64,000 nt of DNA from CAIWHR01 sp963788185 (GTDB taxonomy: Bacteria; Pseudomonadota; Gammaproteobacteria; Burkholderiales; Casimicrobiaceae). The position numbers and the translations under genes were made by a program. Shown here one piece after another: positions 1 through 9,339 of the stretch; position 1 is the first letter of the stretch, and every line of letters starts with the position of its first letter. The stretch covers positions 186,001 to 250,000 of the forward strand of contig CAWBGE010000017.1 of assembly GCA_963788185.1 (NCBI GenBank). Direction: 5' to 3'. The notes beneath the pieces were generated by a model, which searched no databases, was not told the DNA's origin, and saw only the letters and a list, made by a program, of their open reading frames with translations.

Positions 1-473
1 TCGGCATCGTCGGCTACCCCGGCGTGCTCAACAACTGCGAGCAGTGCCACGTGCCGGGCAGCTACAATTTCGAAATCGCGGCGAATGCCAATGCGACGGC
101 GAACTTCCTGTGGACCACCGACGCCAACGGAGACATGAGGAACCCGAACAACGTCAAGCCGATCGGCCTGTCGCCGTGGATCAACATCCTTGGCAAGGGC
201 CAGATCGACTACCGGGGTGATCCGCTGGTCAGTTCGCCGATCACGTCGGCCTGCTTCGGTTGCCACGACAGCAGCACCGCCGTCGCCCACTTCCAGAACA
301 ACGGCGGTATCCTGTTGCAGTCGGTTTCGTCGATCACCGGCGCCACCCCGGGCGTTCCGGGCACCAGCACCACCGACCGTTCGGGCCTGGACGCCAAGAA
401 CGTCGAGACCTGCCTCGTCTGCCATGCGTCCGGCAGGACGGCGGACGTCGCGGTCGTGCATGGCGTGAAGTAA
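1..473 (+). CDS. multiheme c-type cytochrome, OmcA/MtrC-like, C-terminal part
   Basis: The frame is open from the left edge of the window and ends in TAA at 471-473, so only about 156 C-terminal residues are visible. Three heme-binding CXXCH motifs are present: CEQCH, CFGCH and CLVCH. The ending, a CXXCH followed by a short GRTADV and VHGVK segment, is typical of OmcA/MtrC-family decaheme cytochromes, which move electrons across or outside the outer membrane to extracellular acceptors. The family assignment rests on this tail and on motif spacing; the missing N-terminus should hold the remaining hemes and a signal peptide. A GTG at 24 is only an internal codon. Confidence 0.8.
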   Translation, partial: GIVGYPGVLNNCEQCHVPGSYNFEIAANANATANFLWTTDANGDMRNPNNVKPIGLSPWINILGKGQIDYRGDPLVSSPITSACFGCHDSSTAVAHFQNNGGILLQSVSSITGATPGVPGTSTTDRSGLDAKNVETCLVCHASGRTADVAVVHGVK

Positions 474-565
474 GCAAAGCCCCGCGCGCCGGGAGGGAGC
501 TAATCCCCTCCGGCGCGGGATCGGGTACGAGTCCGGGCGGCACGCCCGGGTTCCCGCACCTTCAG

Positions 566-596
566 CCCCGGAATCGGAAACGCTTCCGGGGTTTTT
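566..596 (+). terminator. intrinsic terminator after the cytochrome gene
   Basis: Arms CCCCGGAA (566-573) and TTCCGGGG (584-591) form a perfect 8-bp stem followed at once by five T. A second, imperfect hairpin lies upstream at 485-517 (GCGCCGGGAGGG against CCCTCCGGCGC) without a T tract. Together they fill the gap between the cytochrome and the next gene. Confidence 0.85.
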
Positions 597-646
597 CATC
601 CGGGGCGCCGAATGGCGTCCCGAACACTCAGGAATCGGGAGATTTG

Positions 647-1030
647 ATGCGCAAGAAATGGATTTCGCTCGCTGCTGCCCTGGCGCTGGCCGCCGGTGCA
701 GCGGAGGCGGTCGCCGCAGCGACGCAGGACGCGAAGGCCGCGCCTGCTCCCTCGGCCTCGGCGTCCGCCGCCCAGGGGAAAGCACCGGCCGCGAAGCCGC
801 CGGCAACGGCGAAGAAGAAGCTGGTCAACCTGAACGCGGCGAGCCCGAAGGAGCTGAAGGGGCTGCCAGGAGGCAGCGACGAGGAAGCCGCCCGCATCAT
901 CGCGGGTCGTCCCTACAACAGCAAGGCGCTCCTCGTGAACAACAAGGTCATCAGCGAAGGGCGCTACTTCGAGATCAAGGCCCTGGTCGTGGCCGGCGAG
1001 CCGGCGAAGCCTGCCGCCTCCAGGAAGTAA
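647..1030 (+). CDS. exported helix-hairpin-helix (ComEA-like) protein
   Basis: A 127-residue protein starting at ATG 647, with a purine-rich GGGAG about 8 bases upstream. Residues 1-25 form a signal peptide (RKK, then an Ala/Leu core ending AVAAA). A low-complexity Ala/Pro/Lys linker follows to about residue 62. Residues 63-115 contain the helix-hairpin-helix signature: VNLNAAS, then LKGLPG and AARIIAGRPY. This is the fold of ComEA and of the T2SK-like HhH domain, which bind DNA non-specifically. Here it is presumably periplasmic. The real role is unknown; small secreted HhH proteins are often annotated as ComEA without proof of a role in DNA uptake. An intrinsic terminator separates it from the cytochrome. 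Confidence 0.75.
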   Translation: MRKKWISLAAALALAAGAAEAVAAATQDAKAAPAPSASASAAQGKAPAAKPPATAKKKLVNLNAASPKELKGLPGGSDEEAARIIAGRPYNSKALLVNNKVISEGRYFEIKALVVAGEPAKPAASRK

Positions 1031-1093
1031 GCGCCGGGCACACGGCTCGTCGGTGCGCGCCGCGGCCTGGGCCGCGAACGCGCGAAGCCTGCC

Positions 1094-1453
1094 TTACTCG
1101 TCGCGCAACGCCCACGCGGCGGCGGCCAGCGTCAGCATGGCCACCGCGGTGATGCCGACGGCGATGTCGGCGATGGCGATCGGATGACCGGCGACCGCGC
1201 GGAAAATTTCCCGCGTCACCTCCGAAAAAGCGCCAGGGAACGAAACCACCGCACCCAGGCCAGCGGCCGCCCATAGTCCGAGCAAAGCCGGCTTGCGCCA
1301 CGCCGGGAGCGTGGCCGCGGCGGGCAGCGCCGCGGCCACGCGCGCCGTGAAGCCATCGTCGGCCAGGTAGTCGCCGCGAAACTCGCGGCCATCGTCGCGC
1401 AGCGCGGCCTCCAGCCAGTCGCCGGCGGCGGAACCGTGTGCCTGCTCGGTCAT
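1094..1453 (-). CDS. small membrane protein, probable anti-sigma factor
   Basis: A 119-residue protein starting at ATG 1453, with GGAGG ten bases upstream inside the end of the sigma factor gene. An N-terminal cytoplasmic part of about 50 residues (acidic, containing DWLEAALRDDG) precedes two hydrophobic segments near residues 52-72 and 92-114. The gene begins three bases after the ECF sigma stop codon. Such tight coupling, with a soluble N-terminus followed by membrane helices, is the usual architecture of an anti-sigma factor that holds its sigma at the membrane. No zinc-binding HxxxCxxC motif is visible, so it would not be a ZAS-type anti-sigma. The function is inferred from context only. 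Confidence 0.65.
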   Translation of the reverse strand: MTEQAHGSAAGDWLEAALRDDGREFRGDYLADDGFTARVAAALPAAATLPAWRKPALLGLWAAAGLGAVVSFPGAFSEVTREIFRAVAGHPIAIADIAVGITAVAMLTLAAAAWALRDE

Positions 1454-1456
1454 CGG

Positions 1457-2044
1457 CTAATCCTCCGGAGCCCACGCGGCGAGCCGCGCCTTGAGCTTCT
1501 GCTTGCCGCGCAGGATGTGCGTCTTGACGGTGCCCACCGGGCAGCCCAGCACATACGCGGCTTCCTCGTGCGACAGGTCGTTATGGTAGCACTGGACGAT
1601 TGCGGCGCGCTCCGCGTCCGACAGCACCGCCATCGCCCGCTCCATGTCGAGCCTCAGCACGGCGCCTCCCGCGTGGTCGCGCGTCGACTGCGAATCGCCC
1701 ATCCCGCCTTCGGCATCGGCTTCGTCGGCGACGTCCTCGACGCGGTCGCCGAGCAACTCCTCGCGCCGGCGACGGGCATCGGCGAGGAAGGCATTGGTGG
1801 CGATCCGGAACAGCCAGGTCGAGAACCGTGCCTCCTGCCGAAACGAGGCGAGATTTCGATACGCGGACAGAAAGGTCTCCTGCGCGAGGTCGTCGGCGAG
1901 GGCGTGGTTGCCCGCGGCGAGACGGCGCAGCGTCGCCCGGACACCCGACTGGTAGCGTCGGACCAACTCGGAAAACGCATGCCGATCATCGTGAACGACG
2001 ACGCGGGCGATGAGTTGTTCATCGGTGACGGGCGGTGACGCCAT
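1457..2044 (-). CDS. RNA polymerase sigma factor, ECF subfamily
   Basis: A 195-residue sigma factor. Region 2 lies near residues 22-92, with the core-binding and -10 recognition stretch DDLAQETFLSAYRNL followed by FSTWLFRIATNAFLD-like residues. Region 4 lies near residues 135-190 (LSDAERAAIVQCYHNDLSHEEAAYVLG, then CPVGTVKTHILRGKQKLK), a helix-turn-helix for the -35 element. The loop between them is acidic. The gene sits between a DUF6249-type membrane protein and a probable anti-sigma factor, all on the minus strand with gaps of 33 and 3 bases, so a single operon is likely. The inducing signal is unknown. Confidence 0.92.
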   Translation of the reverse strand: MASPPVTDEQLIARVVVHDDRHAFSELVRRYQSGVRATLRRLAAGNHALADDLAQETFLSAYRNLASFRQEARFSTWLFRIATNAFLADARRRREELLGDRVEDVADEADAEGGMGDSQSTRDHAGGAVLRLDMERAMAVLSDAERAAIVQCYHNDLSHEEAAYVLGCPVGTVKTHILRGKQKLKARLAAWAPED

Positions 2045-2077
2045 GCGGTCGCGTGGCCGGACGAGGGTGTCCGCCGC

Positions 2078-2953
2078 TCACGGCGCGCCGGACGGCGGCA
2101 GCCCGCCGGCGGATTTGGCGGCGCTGGCCTGGCGGTCCTCGAACCACCACAGCACGGCATAACCGATGCCCACGAACAACAGGACGAGCCCGAACCCGTT
2201 CGCCTCGCCATCGTTGATGATCGCCGACAACGTCAATGCGGCTCCGATGCCACCCATCACGATGCCCTTGCGCAGATCCGACCACGCGGTGCTCCGCCGC
2301 ACCTCACGCGCCCGCTCGTACAGTGCGGTTCCCGCATTCGCGGCTGCGGGGCGCTGCGGATTGCCGGTGATGGCGTCCATCGCGTCGGCAGGCGGTACCA
2401 CACCCCTTTCCGCCAGTTTCAGCATCGTTTCGTTCAGCATCCGGTTCTTGCGCATCTTGTACCAGATCAGCGCCAGCACCAGCAGCAGCGGCACCGTGAA
2501 CACCATCGCGACGCTGAAAAAGATCAGTGCGCCGAGCCAGGGCTCCTGGTTGACGAGGTCGTTGAACGAGTTGTATTCGGCGTCGCTGTGTATGCCGAAG
2601 ACGGTGACCTTCTTGCCGTTCTTCTCGATCACGATCGCGGGCTCGCGGTCGGCCTTGCCCTTCGCGGATGCCGCAGTTTCGGGCATGTCGGTGCGAGGCT
2701 CGACCTGTTCGGCCGGATCCTTGCCGGTTTCGGGCTTGGTCTGGGTGTCGAACTCGACTTTGGCCGCAAACCGCTGGCCGTCGAGCGTGCCTTCGGCGAC
2801 GATGGCCGTGGGCGCTGACCGTGATTGCGCCTGAACCGGGGTCGACTTCGGCGGCATCCAGACGATCAGCGCACCCAGCAGGGCGGCGCCGAACACCAGT
2901 CGACGGTTGAGCCGCAGCGGCGAGAAGGAAGGGGCGTGAGCTTCGTTGTTCAT
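2078..2953 (-). CDS. DUF6249-like membrane protein
   Basis: A 291-residue protein starting at ATG 2953; the minus strand carries CGGAG seven bases upstream. Residues 15-42 form a signal peptide or anchor. A polar periplasmic-like stretch contains VAEGTLDGQRFAAKVEF and a Lys/Glu-rich segment. Three hydrophobic segments follow near residues 150-178, 237-256 and 262-280. The first is followed by KMRKNRMLNETMLKLAERG and then VVPPADAMDAI. This helix-plus-basic-loop layout matches the DUF6249 family often found beside ECF sigma factors. It is the first gene of a three-gene minus-strand group and may sense or transmit the signal to the sigma factor; that is inference. Confidence 0.7.
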   Translation of the reverse strand: MNNEAHAPSFSPLRLNRRLVFGAALLGALIVWMPPKSTPVQAQSRSAPTAIVAEGTLDGQRFAAKVEFDTQTKPETGKDPAEQVEPRTDMPETAASAKGKADREPAIVIEKNGKKVTVFGIHSDAEYNSFNDLVNQEPWLGALIFFSVAMVFTVPLLLVLALIWYKMRKNRMLNETMLKLAERGVVPPADAMDAITGNPQRPAAANAGTALYERAREVRRSTAWSDLRKGIVMGGIGAALTLSAIINDGEANGFGLVLLFVGIGYAVLWWFEDRQASAAKSAGGLPPSGAP

Positions 2954-3145
2954 CGTGACTCCGGGACGCGCATCGGCAGGATGAACTTTGGATGCGGCGG
3001 GAAGCCGTTTTGGATTCGCTGGCGGTCGTGACACTCGCGACACTTCGTTCGGGCGGACCGGCGGGGCGGACGCACCGGGGTTGCGTGCTATTATTCCCGA
3101 AATTTCGTTTTGGCGACGCAAATCCGCTGTAGTGGCTGATTTGTA

Positions 3146-5343
3146 ATGGTTTTCCATTCGAACCATCACGGGGGCGCGCCCCCACCGCGAACGGCTAACG
3201 TGGCGACTTCCGATCCAATTTCCTGCGCCGTGCACCGGCGCATCGAAGGCCCTTCCGCAATACGACTTTTCCACGCCTGGGTTGCGCTGCTGGCGCTTGC
3301 GATCCTGACTGCAATGCCGGTGCGTGCGGCCGACGATCCGGTGACGCTCAATTTCGTCAATGCCGACATCGAGGCAGTGGTGCGCGCCGTCGCCGAGATC
3401 ACCGGCAAGAGTTTCATCATCGACCCGAAGGTCAAGGGCACGATCAACATCATCTCGACGCGGCCGGTCGCGCGCAGCCTGGTCTATCCGACGCTCCTGT
3501 CCGCGCTGCGTCTGCAGGGCGTCGCGGTGATCGAGAGCGACGGCGTGGTCAAGATCGTCCCCGAAGCCGATGCCAAGCTGCAAGGCGGGATGGTGTCCGC
3601 GGGGCAGGTGCAGGCGAGCGGAGATCGCCTGGTGACCCAGGTCATCACGCTCAAGTACGAATCGGCTGCCCAGCTCGTCAACGTGTTGCGTCCACTGATT
3701 CCGCCGGCGAACACCATTGCCGCGTTCCCGGGCAGCAACGCGCTCATCATCACCGACTACGCCGAGAACCTGAGGCGCATCGACCGCATCATCGCCACGC
3801 TCGACCAGGCGCCTTCCGGCGAGCCGATGCTGGTTCCCGTCCGGCATGCCTCGGCGCTGGATCTCGTGGCAACGGTGAACCGGCTGCTTATCGACGGGCA
3901 GGCGGCGGGCGGAGTGGCGGATACCCAGCAGCGCGTGATCCTGGTGCCCGACCCGCGTTCCAACAGCATCCTGGTGCGGGGCGACAATCCCGGCCGCGTC
4001 GCGCGCGTGCGCCAACTGATCGAGCAGCTCGACACGCCGGGGCGCGCCGGCGGCAACATCTTCATCCTCTACCTGAAGAACGCCGATGCGGGCCGTGTGG
4101 CGCAGACGCTGCGCGCCCTCTTCTCCGGCGGCGCCGAGGCCGGCACTTCGACCCCGCCGATCAGCGTGGCCGCGGCGGCCGCAACGCAGTGGCAGGCCAG
4201 CTCGGCAATACCGGGCCGATGGCGACCGCCAGCACTCCCTCCCCGGCGCCGCAGGGGGCGTTTTCCGCCGGCGGCGCGACCATCCAGGCGGACATCGCCA
4301 ACAACGCGCTGATCATCGCTGCCCCGGAGCCCGTCTACAACAACCTGCGGGCGGTGATCGAAAAGCTGGACGTGCGCCGCGCACAGGTGTACGTCGAGGC
4401 GCTGATCGTCGAAGTCGCCGCCGACCGCGCGGCCGAGTTCGGCATCCAGTGGCAGGCGTTGGGCGGCCTGGGGCGCAACAACGTGCAGGGCGTGGGCGGC
4501 ACCAATTTCGGCGCCCGGGGCACCGGGACCAACATCATCGACGGCTCGATCAGCCTGGGGAGCCTCGGGCAGGGACTGAACCTCGGCCTGATCAACGGGT
4601 CGGTCACCATTCCCGGCCTCGGGCTCATCACCAACCTCGCACTGCTCGCCCGCGCGCTGGAGACCGAGGCCAACGCCAACATCCTCTCGACGCCGACGCT
4701 GCTCACCCTCGACAACGAGGAAGCGAAGATCGTCGTCGGACAGAACGTGCCGTTCATCACCGGTCAGTACACGAACACCGGCGGCAACGGCAACAGCGTG
4801 ACGCCGTTCCAGACCATCGAGCGGCGCGACGTCGGCCTCACGCTGCGCGTGAGGCCCCAGATCACCGAAGGCGGCAGCGTCCGGCTGGTCATCTATCAGG
4901 AAGTCTCCCGCGTCGATGACACGTCCAACCCGGCGGGCATCATCACCAACAAGCGCTCGCTCGAGTCGTCGGTGGTCATCGACGACAACCAGGTCATCGT
5001 CCTCGGCGGCTTGATCCAGGACACGCTGGTCGACGGCGGCGAAAAGGTGCCGCTGGTCGGCGACGTGCCGTGGATGGGCCAGCTGTTCCGTTACGACAAG
5101 CGCAAGCGCACCAAGACCAACCTGATGGTGTTCCTGAAGCCGACGGTGGTGCGCAGCTCCGCGGCGGCGGTCGGCTTCACGCAGGATCGCTACGACTACC
5201 TGCTCGGCGAGCAGGAGAAGATGCGGCCGGGCGAGCGGTTTTTCTGGAACGATCCCACCTATCCGCAGCTGCCGGCGCCCGGCGTGGCGCAGCCTGCAGC
5301 GGGCGCGGGGGCGGTTGCGCCGCCGGCGACCCAGGCGCCCTAG
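3146..5343 (+). pseudogene. gspD: type II secretion outer-membrane secretin GspD, frameshifted
   Basis: Two overlapping frames together encode one secretin of about 730 residues. The first (3146-about 4180) holds a hydrophobic signal segment ending AMPVRAA, then the N0 domain (VTLNFVNADIEAVVRAVAEI) and the N1-N3 repeats. The second (about 4175-5343) completes N3 and the secretin pore domain, with VEALIVEV, ILSTPTLLTLDNEEA, VGQNVPF and VPLLGD-like VPLVGDVPWMG. Continuity needs a single missing base in the GC-only linker at about 4165-4186. The start is uncertain: ATG 3146 gives an unusually long n-region, and in-frame GTG codons lie at 3200 and 3230. GspD forms the outer-membrane channel; gspE and gspF follow. 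The lesion may be an assembly error. Confidence 0.88.
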
Positions 5344-5382
5344 GCTCTGTCGCGCCAGCTCGCCAGCGGAGGCAACACGCGC

Positions 5383-6901
5383 ATGGCCACGGAATCTCCG
5401 GCACCGCAGGTCACGGCGGCATCGCTTGCGGCGCGGATACCTTACGCGTTCGCGAAGGCCAACGGCGTGCTTGCGCTGGCCGACGATGTCGGCGGCATCG
5501 TGGTGCTGATGCGGCCCGACGCCACCGCCGATGGCCTCGGCGAGTTGCGGCGCGTGCTGCAGCAGCCGCTGACCACGCGGACCGTCGACGCCGAGCGCTT
5601 TGCCGGCGAACTGGCGCGCGTCTACAACGCGGCGGCTTCCGGTGTCGCGCAGCTGTCCGACGATCTGGTGCGCGAGGGTGATCTCGCACGCCTGATGCAG
5701 GACCTGCCGCCGGCGGAAGACCTGCTCGACAGCGGAACGCAGGCGCCGGTCATCCGGCTCATCAACGCGCTGCTGCTGCAGGCGCTGCGCGAGCGCGCAT
5801 CGGACCTGCACTTCGAGCCCTACGAGGGCCGCTCGGTCGTCCGCTTCCGCGTCGACGGTGTTCTCCGTGACGTCATCGAGCCGCCGCGCGCGCTGCACGC
5901 GGCGCTGGTGTCGCGCATCAAGATCATGGCCAGCCTCGACATCGCCGAAAAGCGTCTGCCGCAGGACGGGCGCCTCGCTCTGAAGCTGGGCGACAAGCAG
6001 GTCGACGTGCGCGTGTCGACGCTCCCCACGGGACCCGGCGAGCGGGTGGTGCTTCGGCTGCTGGACAAGGACGCGGCGCAGCTCGATCTTGCGTCGCTCG
6101 GCATGAGCGTGCCGACGATGGCGGTGATGGACCGGCTGATCCGCGAGCCGCACGGCATCGTCCTGGTGACGGGGCCGACGGGTTCCGGCAAGACGACGAC
6201 GCTGTATGCGGCGCTTTCGCGCCTGCCGCGCGGTTCGCTCAACATGATGACGGTCGAAGATCCGATCGAATACGCGCTGGACGGCGTCGGCCAGACTCAG
6301 GTCAACCCGCGGGTCGAACTGAGTTTCGCCCGCGCGCTGCGCTCGATCCTGCGCCAGGATCCGGACATCATCATGATCGGCGAGATACGCGATCTCGAGA
6401 CCGCGCAGATCGCCGTGCAGGCCTCGCTCACCGGACATCTCGTCCTGGCGACGCTTCACACCAATGATGCCGCGAGCGCCGTGACGCGCCTCACCGACAT
6501 GGGCGTCGAGCCGTACCTGCTCGCCTCGTCGCTGCTGGGCGTGCTTGCCCAGCGGCTGGTGCGCACGCTGTGCCCCGCGTGCCGCACGGCGACCCCTCCC
6601 ACCCCGGACGAGGCGGTGCTGGTGGCCGAGCTCGGGCTGCCGGTCATTGTCGTCGTTGCACGTGGCCGCGGGTTGCGACGCGTGCCGCGGCACCGGCTAC
6701 CGCGGTCGCACCGGCATCTATGAACTGCTGGTGGTCGATGAAACGCTGCGCCGGCTCATTCATGCCCGCGCGCCCGAGCACGAGCTGCGCGACGCTGCCC
6801 TTCTGGCAGGGATGCTCCCGCTGCGCCGCGACGGCGCGCGCTGGCTCGCGGACGGGAGCACGGCGCTGGCGGAGCTCCTGCGCGTCACGCGCGAAGCCTG
6901 A
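5383..6901 (+). pseudogene. gspE: type II secretion ATPase GspE, frameshifted near the C-terminus
   Basis: Frame one (5383-about 6650) carries the N-terminal domain and the secretion ATPase core: SDLHFEPYEG, the Walker A GPTGSGKTTT near residue 264, the Asp box, Walker B DPDIIMIGEIRD near residue 326, and the His box TGHLVLATLHTNDA. The frame is then lost at about 6640-6664, where one extra base shifts reading into a second frame that supplies the expected ending, VAAGCDACRGTGYRGRTGIYEL, to TGA at 6901. The zinc-binding tetracysteine is split across the shift: CPAC before and CDAC after. With one base removed the protein would be about 505 residues, the normal length. It powers pseudopilus assembly at the inner membrane with GspF. 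Confidence 0.88.
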
Positions 6902-6904
6902 GCA

Positions 6905-8116
6905 ATGCCTGCGTTTCGCTACGAAGCGGTCGACGCCCAGGGCAAGACCCGCCGCGGCCAGGTCGAGGCGGCCACGGCACGACAGGCACGCGACCAGTTG
7001 CGCCTCGAGGGTCTCTACCCGATGGCGATCGACGCCGATGCGGCGGCGGGCAACGACGCGCGGATCGCCGGTGACTTCACGCGGCTGTCGCCGACGACCG
7101 TCACGCTGGCGACGCGTCAGCTGGCGACGCTTGCGGGTTCCGGGATGCCGCTCGACCAGGCGCTGGGCGCGGTGGCCGAACAAGCCGATCACGAGCGCAC
7201 CGCGAAGCTGTTTCTGGCCGTGCGCAACGAGATCGCCGCGGGCGAGACCCTCGCGGGCGGGCTGGCGCGCTGGCCGCGAACCTTTTCCCCGCTCTATCGC
7301 AGCCTGGTCGCCGTCGGCGCCGAAACGGGCCGGCTTGCCGACGTGTTGTCGCGCCTCGCCGATTATCTCGAAGCCCGACAGGTGTTGCGCCAGAAATTCA
7401 CGCTGGCGCTGATCTATCCGGCGCTCGTCACCGTCATCGCGTTCTCGGTGATCGTCGTCCTGCTGACCTACGTCGTGCCGCAGGTGGTCTCCGTCTACCA
7501 GCAGAGCCGGCAGACACTGCCCTGGCTCACGCGCGCGCTGATCGCCTCCAGCGATTTCGTCCGCGTCACCGGCGTCTGGTGGCTGCTGGCCGCCGGAGTC
7601 GCGATCGCGGCGTTCGCACTGGCCAATCGCCGTCCCGGGTTTCGCGCCGGATGGCACAGCGTGCTGTTGCGCACGCCGGTGCTCGGGCGTCTGGTAACGG
7701 CGATCGACACCGCGCGCTTCGCGAGCACGCTGGCCATTCTCGTGGGCAGCGGCGCTCCGCTGCTGCGCTCGCTGGATGCCGCGCGAGACGTCGTCTGGGC
7801 GCTGCCGTTGCGCGCGGCGGCCACCCGCGCCGCGGTGCTGGTCCGGGAAGGTGTTTCGGTCGCACGCGCGCTGAAGGAACAGGCGGTGTTTCCGCCCGTG
7901 CTCATGCACCTGGTCGCCAATGGCGAAGCCAGCGGGCAGCTGGCGCCGATGCTCGAGCGCGCGGCGGGCGAACTGGAGCGCGAGGCGGAGCGCCGGCTCA
8001 CGTGGTTCGCGGCGCTGCTGCAGCCGGCGCTGATCGTCGCCATGGGCGCGATCGTGCTGGTGCTGGTGCTGGCGGTGATGCTGCCGATCGTTTCGATGAA
8101 CCAGCTGATTCGATAG
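6905..8116 (+). CDS. gspF: type II secretion inner-membrane protein GspF
   Basis: A 403-residue intact protein starting three bases after gspE. The N-terminus MPAFRYEAVDAQGKTRRGQVEA is the conserved GspF/PilC opening. Two T2SSF domains follow (about residues 70-193 and 273-394), each with a GxPLxxAL-type motif (SGMPLDQALGAVAEQ; SGAPLLRSLDAARD). Three membrane helices are visible near residues 165-192, 218-238 and 373-397. GspF is the polytopic platform protein that couples GspE to the pseudopilus. It is the only one of the three secretion genes here with an uninterrupted frame, which argues that the operon is functional or was until recently. No further gsp genes (G to N) follow; they must lie elsewhere. 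Confidence 0.93.
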   Translation: MPAFRYEAVDAQGKTRRGQVEAATARQARDQLRLEGLYPMAIDADAAAGNDARIAGDFTRLSPTTVTLATRQLATLAGSGMPLDQALGAVAEQADHERTAKLFLAVRNEIAAGETLAGGLARWPRTFSPLYRSLVAVGAETGRLADVLSRLADYLEARQVLRQKFTLALIYPALVTVIAFSVIVVLLTYVVPQVVSVYQQSRQTLPWLTRALIASSDFVRVTGVWWLLAAGVAIAAFALANRRPGFRAGWHSVLLRTPVLGRLVTAIDTARFASTLAILVGSGAPLLRSLDAARDVVWALPLRAAATRAAVLVREGVSVARALKEQAVFPPVLMHLVANGEASGQLAPMLERAAGELEREAERRLTWFAALLQPALIVAMGAIVLVLVLAVMLPIVSMNQLIR

Positions 8117-8127
8117 TCGTTGCCGCT

Positions 8128-9228
8128 TCAGCGATGCGTCGCTCGCTGCTGCGCAAGCGCCCAGCCCACGTGCTCGCGCACCAGCGGCAACGGATCGTCG
8201 GCACGTGCCGACAACGCCGCGACGATGGCGGGACCGCGGGGCGCATTGCCGAGACCGACGGCGATGTTGCGCGACCAGCATTCGTAGCCGATGCGGCGGA
8301 TCGCGCTGCCTTCCATCCGCCGGTTGAACTCGGCCTCGGTCCACGCGAACAGGTCCACCAGCGACACGTCGTCGAGATCGTGCCGGACGTGGAAATCGGG
8401 ATTCGCCGCCGCCTGCGCGAACCGGTTCCACGGGCATGCCAGCTGGCAATCGTCGCAACCGTAGATGCGATTGCCGATCAGCGCCCGCAGCGGCTCCGGA
8501 ATGCTCGTCTTCAATTCGATGGTGAGGTACGAAATGCAGCGCCGCGCGTCGAGCTCGAAGGGCGCGACGATGGCGCGCGTCGGGCAGATGTCGATGCACG
8601 CCCGGCAGCTGCCGCAGTGCTCGGTCTGCGCAGGCGTGGGCGGCAGCGGGAGGTCGGTGTACACCTCGCCCAGGAAGAACCACGAGCCCTGATCGCGCGT
8701 CAGGAGCAGCGTGTGCTTGCCGCGCCATCCCAGCCCGGCGCGCGCCGCGAGCGCCACTTCGAGCACCGGCGCGCTGTCGCTGAAGACACGGCAGCCGAAA
8801 TCCCCGATCGCAGCGCGAATGCGCTCGACCAGGCGTTGCAGTCGTGCGCGCATGACCTTGTGATAGTCGCGACCCAGCGCGTACCGGGCGACGTAAGCAC
8901 GGTCGGGTTCGGCGAGGACCTCGGATCCCGCACGCGCGGCGGCGGGGAGGTAGTTCATTCGCGCGCTGATGACCGAGAGCGTTCCCGGCACGAGGGCAGC
9001 GGGCCGCGCGCGGCGGCGACCGTGGCGTGCCATATAATCCATCGCACCGTGTCTTCCCGCCGCCAGCCAATCGACCAGTCGCGCTTCCTCGGCGGCAAGG
9101 TCGGTGGCCGCGATGCCGATGGCATCGAATCCGAGTTCGCGGCCCCAGCGGCCGATATCGACGGCAAGGGCTGCCCAGTCGCCGGCCACGGGCGCGGTCG
9201 GGGTCGGGGTTGGGTGATCGTCGTTCAT
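8128..9228 (-). CDS. queG: epoxyqueuosine reductase QueG
   Basis: A 366-residue enzyme of the last step of queuosine synthesis, reducing epoxyqueuosine in tRNA to queuosine using cobalamin and two [4Fe-4S] clusters. The clusters are marked by CGSCRACIDICP near residue 200 and CDDCQLACPWN near residue 255. The SDSAPVLEV and KHTLLL motifs line the cobalamin site. The C-terminal part has HEAT-like helices (RRIGYECWSRNIAVGLGN). I chose the ATG at 9228, which opens with NDDHPTPTP, over one 29 codons upstream, because the shorter form matches the family length and leaves room for a promoter toward the divergent tsaE. It converges on gspF with an 11-base gap. Confidence 0.93.
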   Translation of the reverse strand: MNDDHPTPTPTAPVAGDWAALAVDIGRWGRELGFDAIGIAATDLAAEEARLVDWLAAGRHGAMDYMARHGRRRARPAALVPGTLSVISARMNYLPAAARAGSEVLAEPDRAYVARYALGRDYHKVMRARLQRLVERIRAAIGDFGCRVFSDSAPVLEVALAARAGLGWRGKHTLLLTRDQGSWFFLGEVYTDLPLPPTPAQTEHCGSCRACIDICPTRAIVAPFELDARRCISYLTIELKTSIPEPLRALIGNRIYGCDDCQLACPWNRFAQAAANPDFHVRHDLDDVSLVDLFAWTEAEFNRRMEGSAIRRIGYECWSRNIAVGLGNAPRGPAIVAALSARADDPLPLVREHVGWALAQQRATHR

Positions 9229-9339
9229 GATCCGCAGATTACCGCAGGCCGGCCCGGCGGCAGCGTGAACAGGCCCTTCGCCAAGCTCCAGGGCGAACGG
9301 CTCAATCCCGTTCATGTCGGATCAATAGGGTGATCACCG

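Noticed and set aside
4165..4186. Programmed ribosomal frameshift in gspD
   Set aside because: No slippery heptamer or downstream structure, and no GspD is known to use one; a missing base is simpler.
6644..9070. Long minus-strand frame of over 800 codons across gspE, gspF and queG
   Set aside because: Arg/His/Pro-rich with no domain, and antisense to genes with clear motifs; it is a by-product of high GC at third positions.
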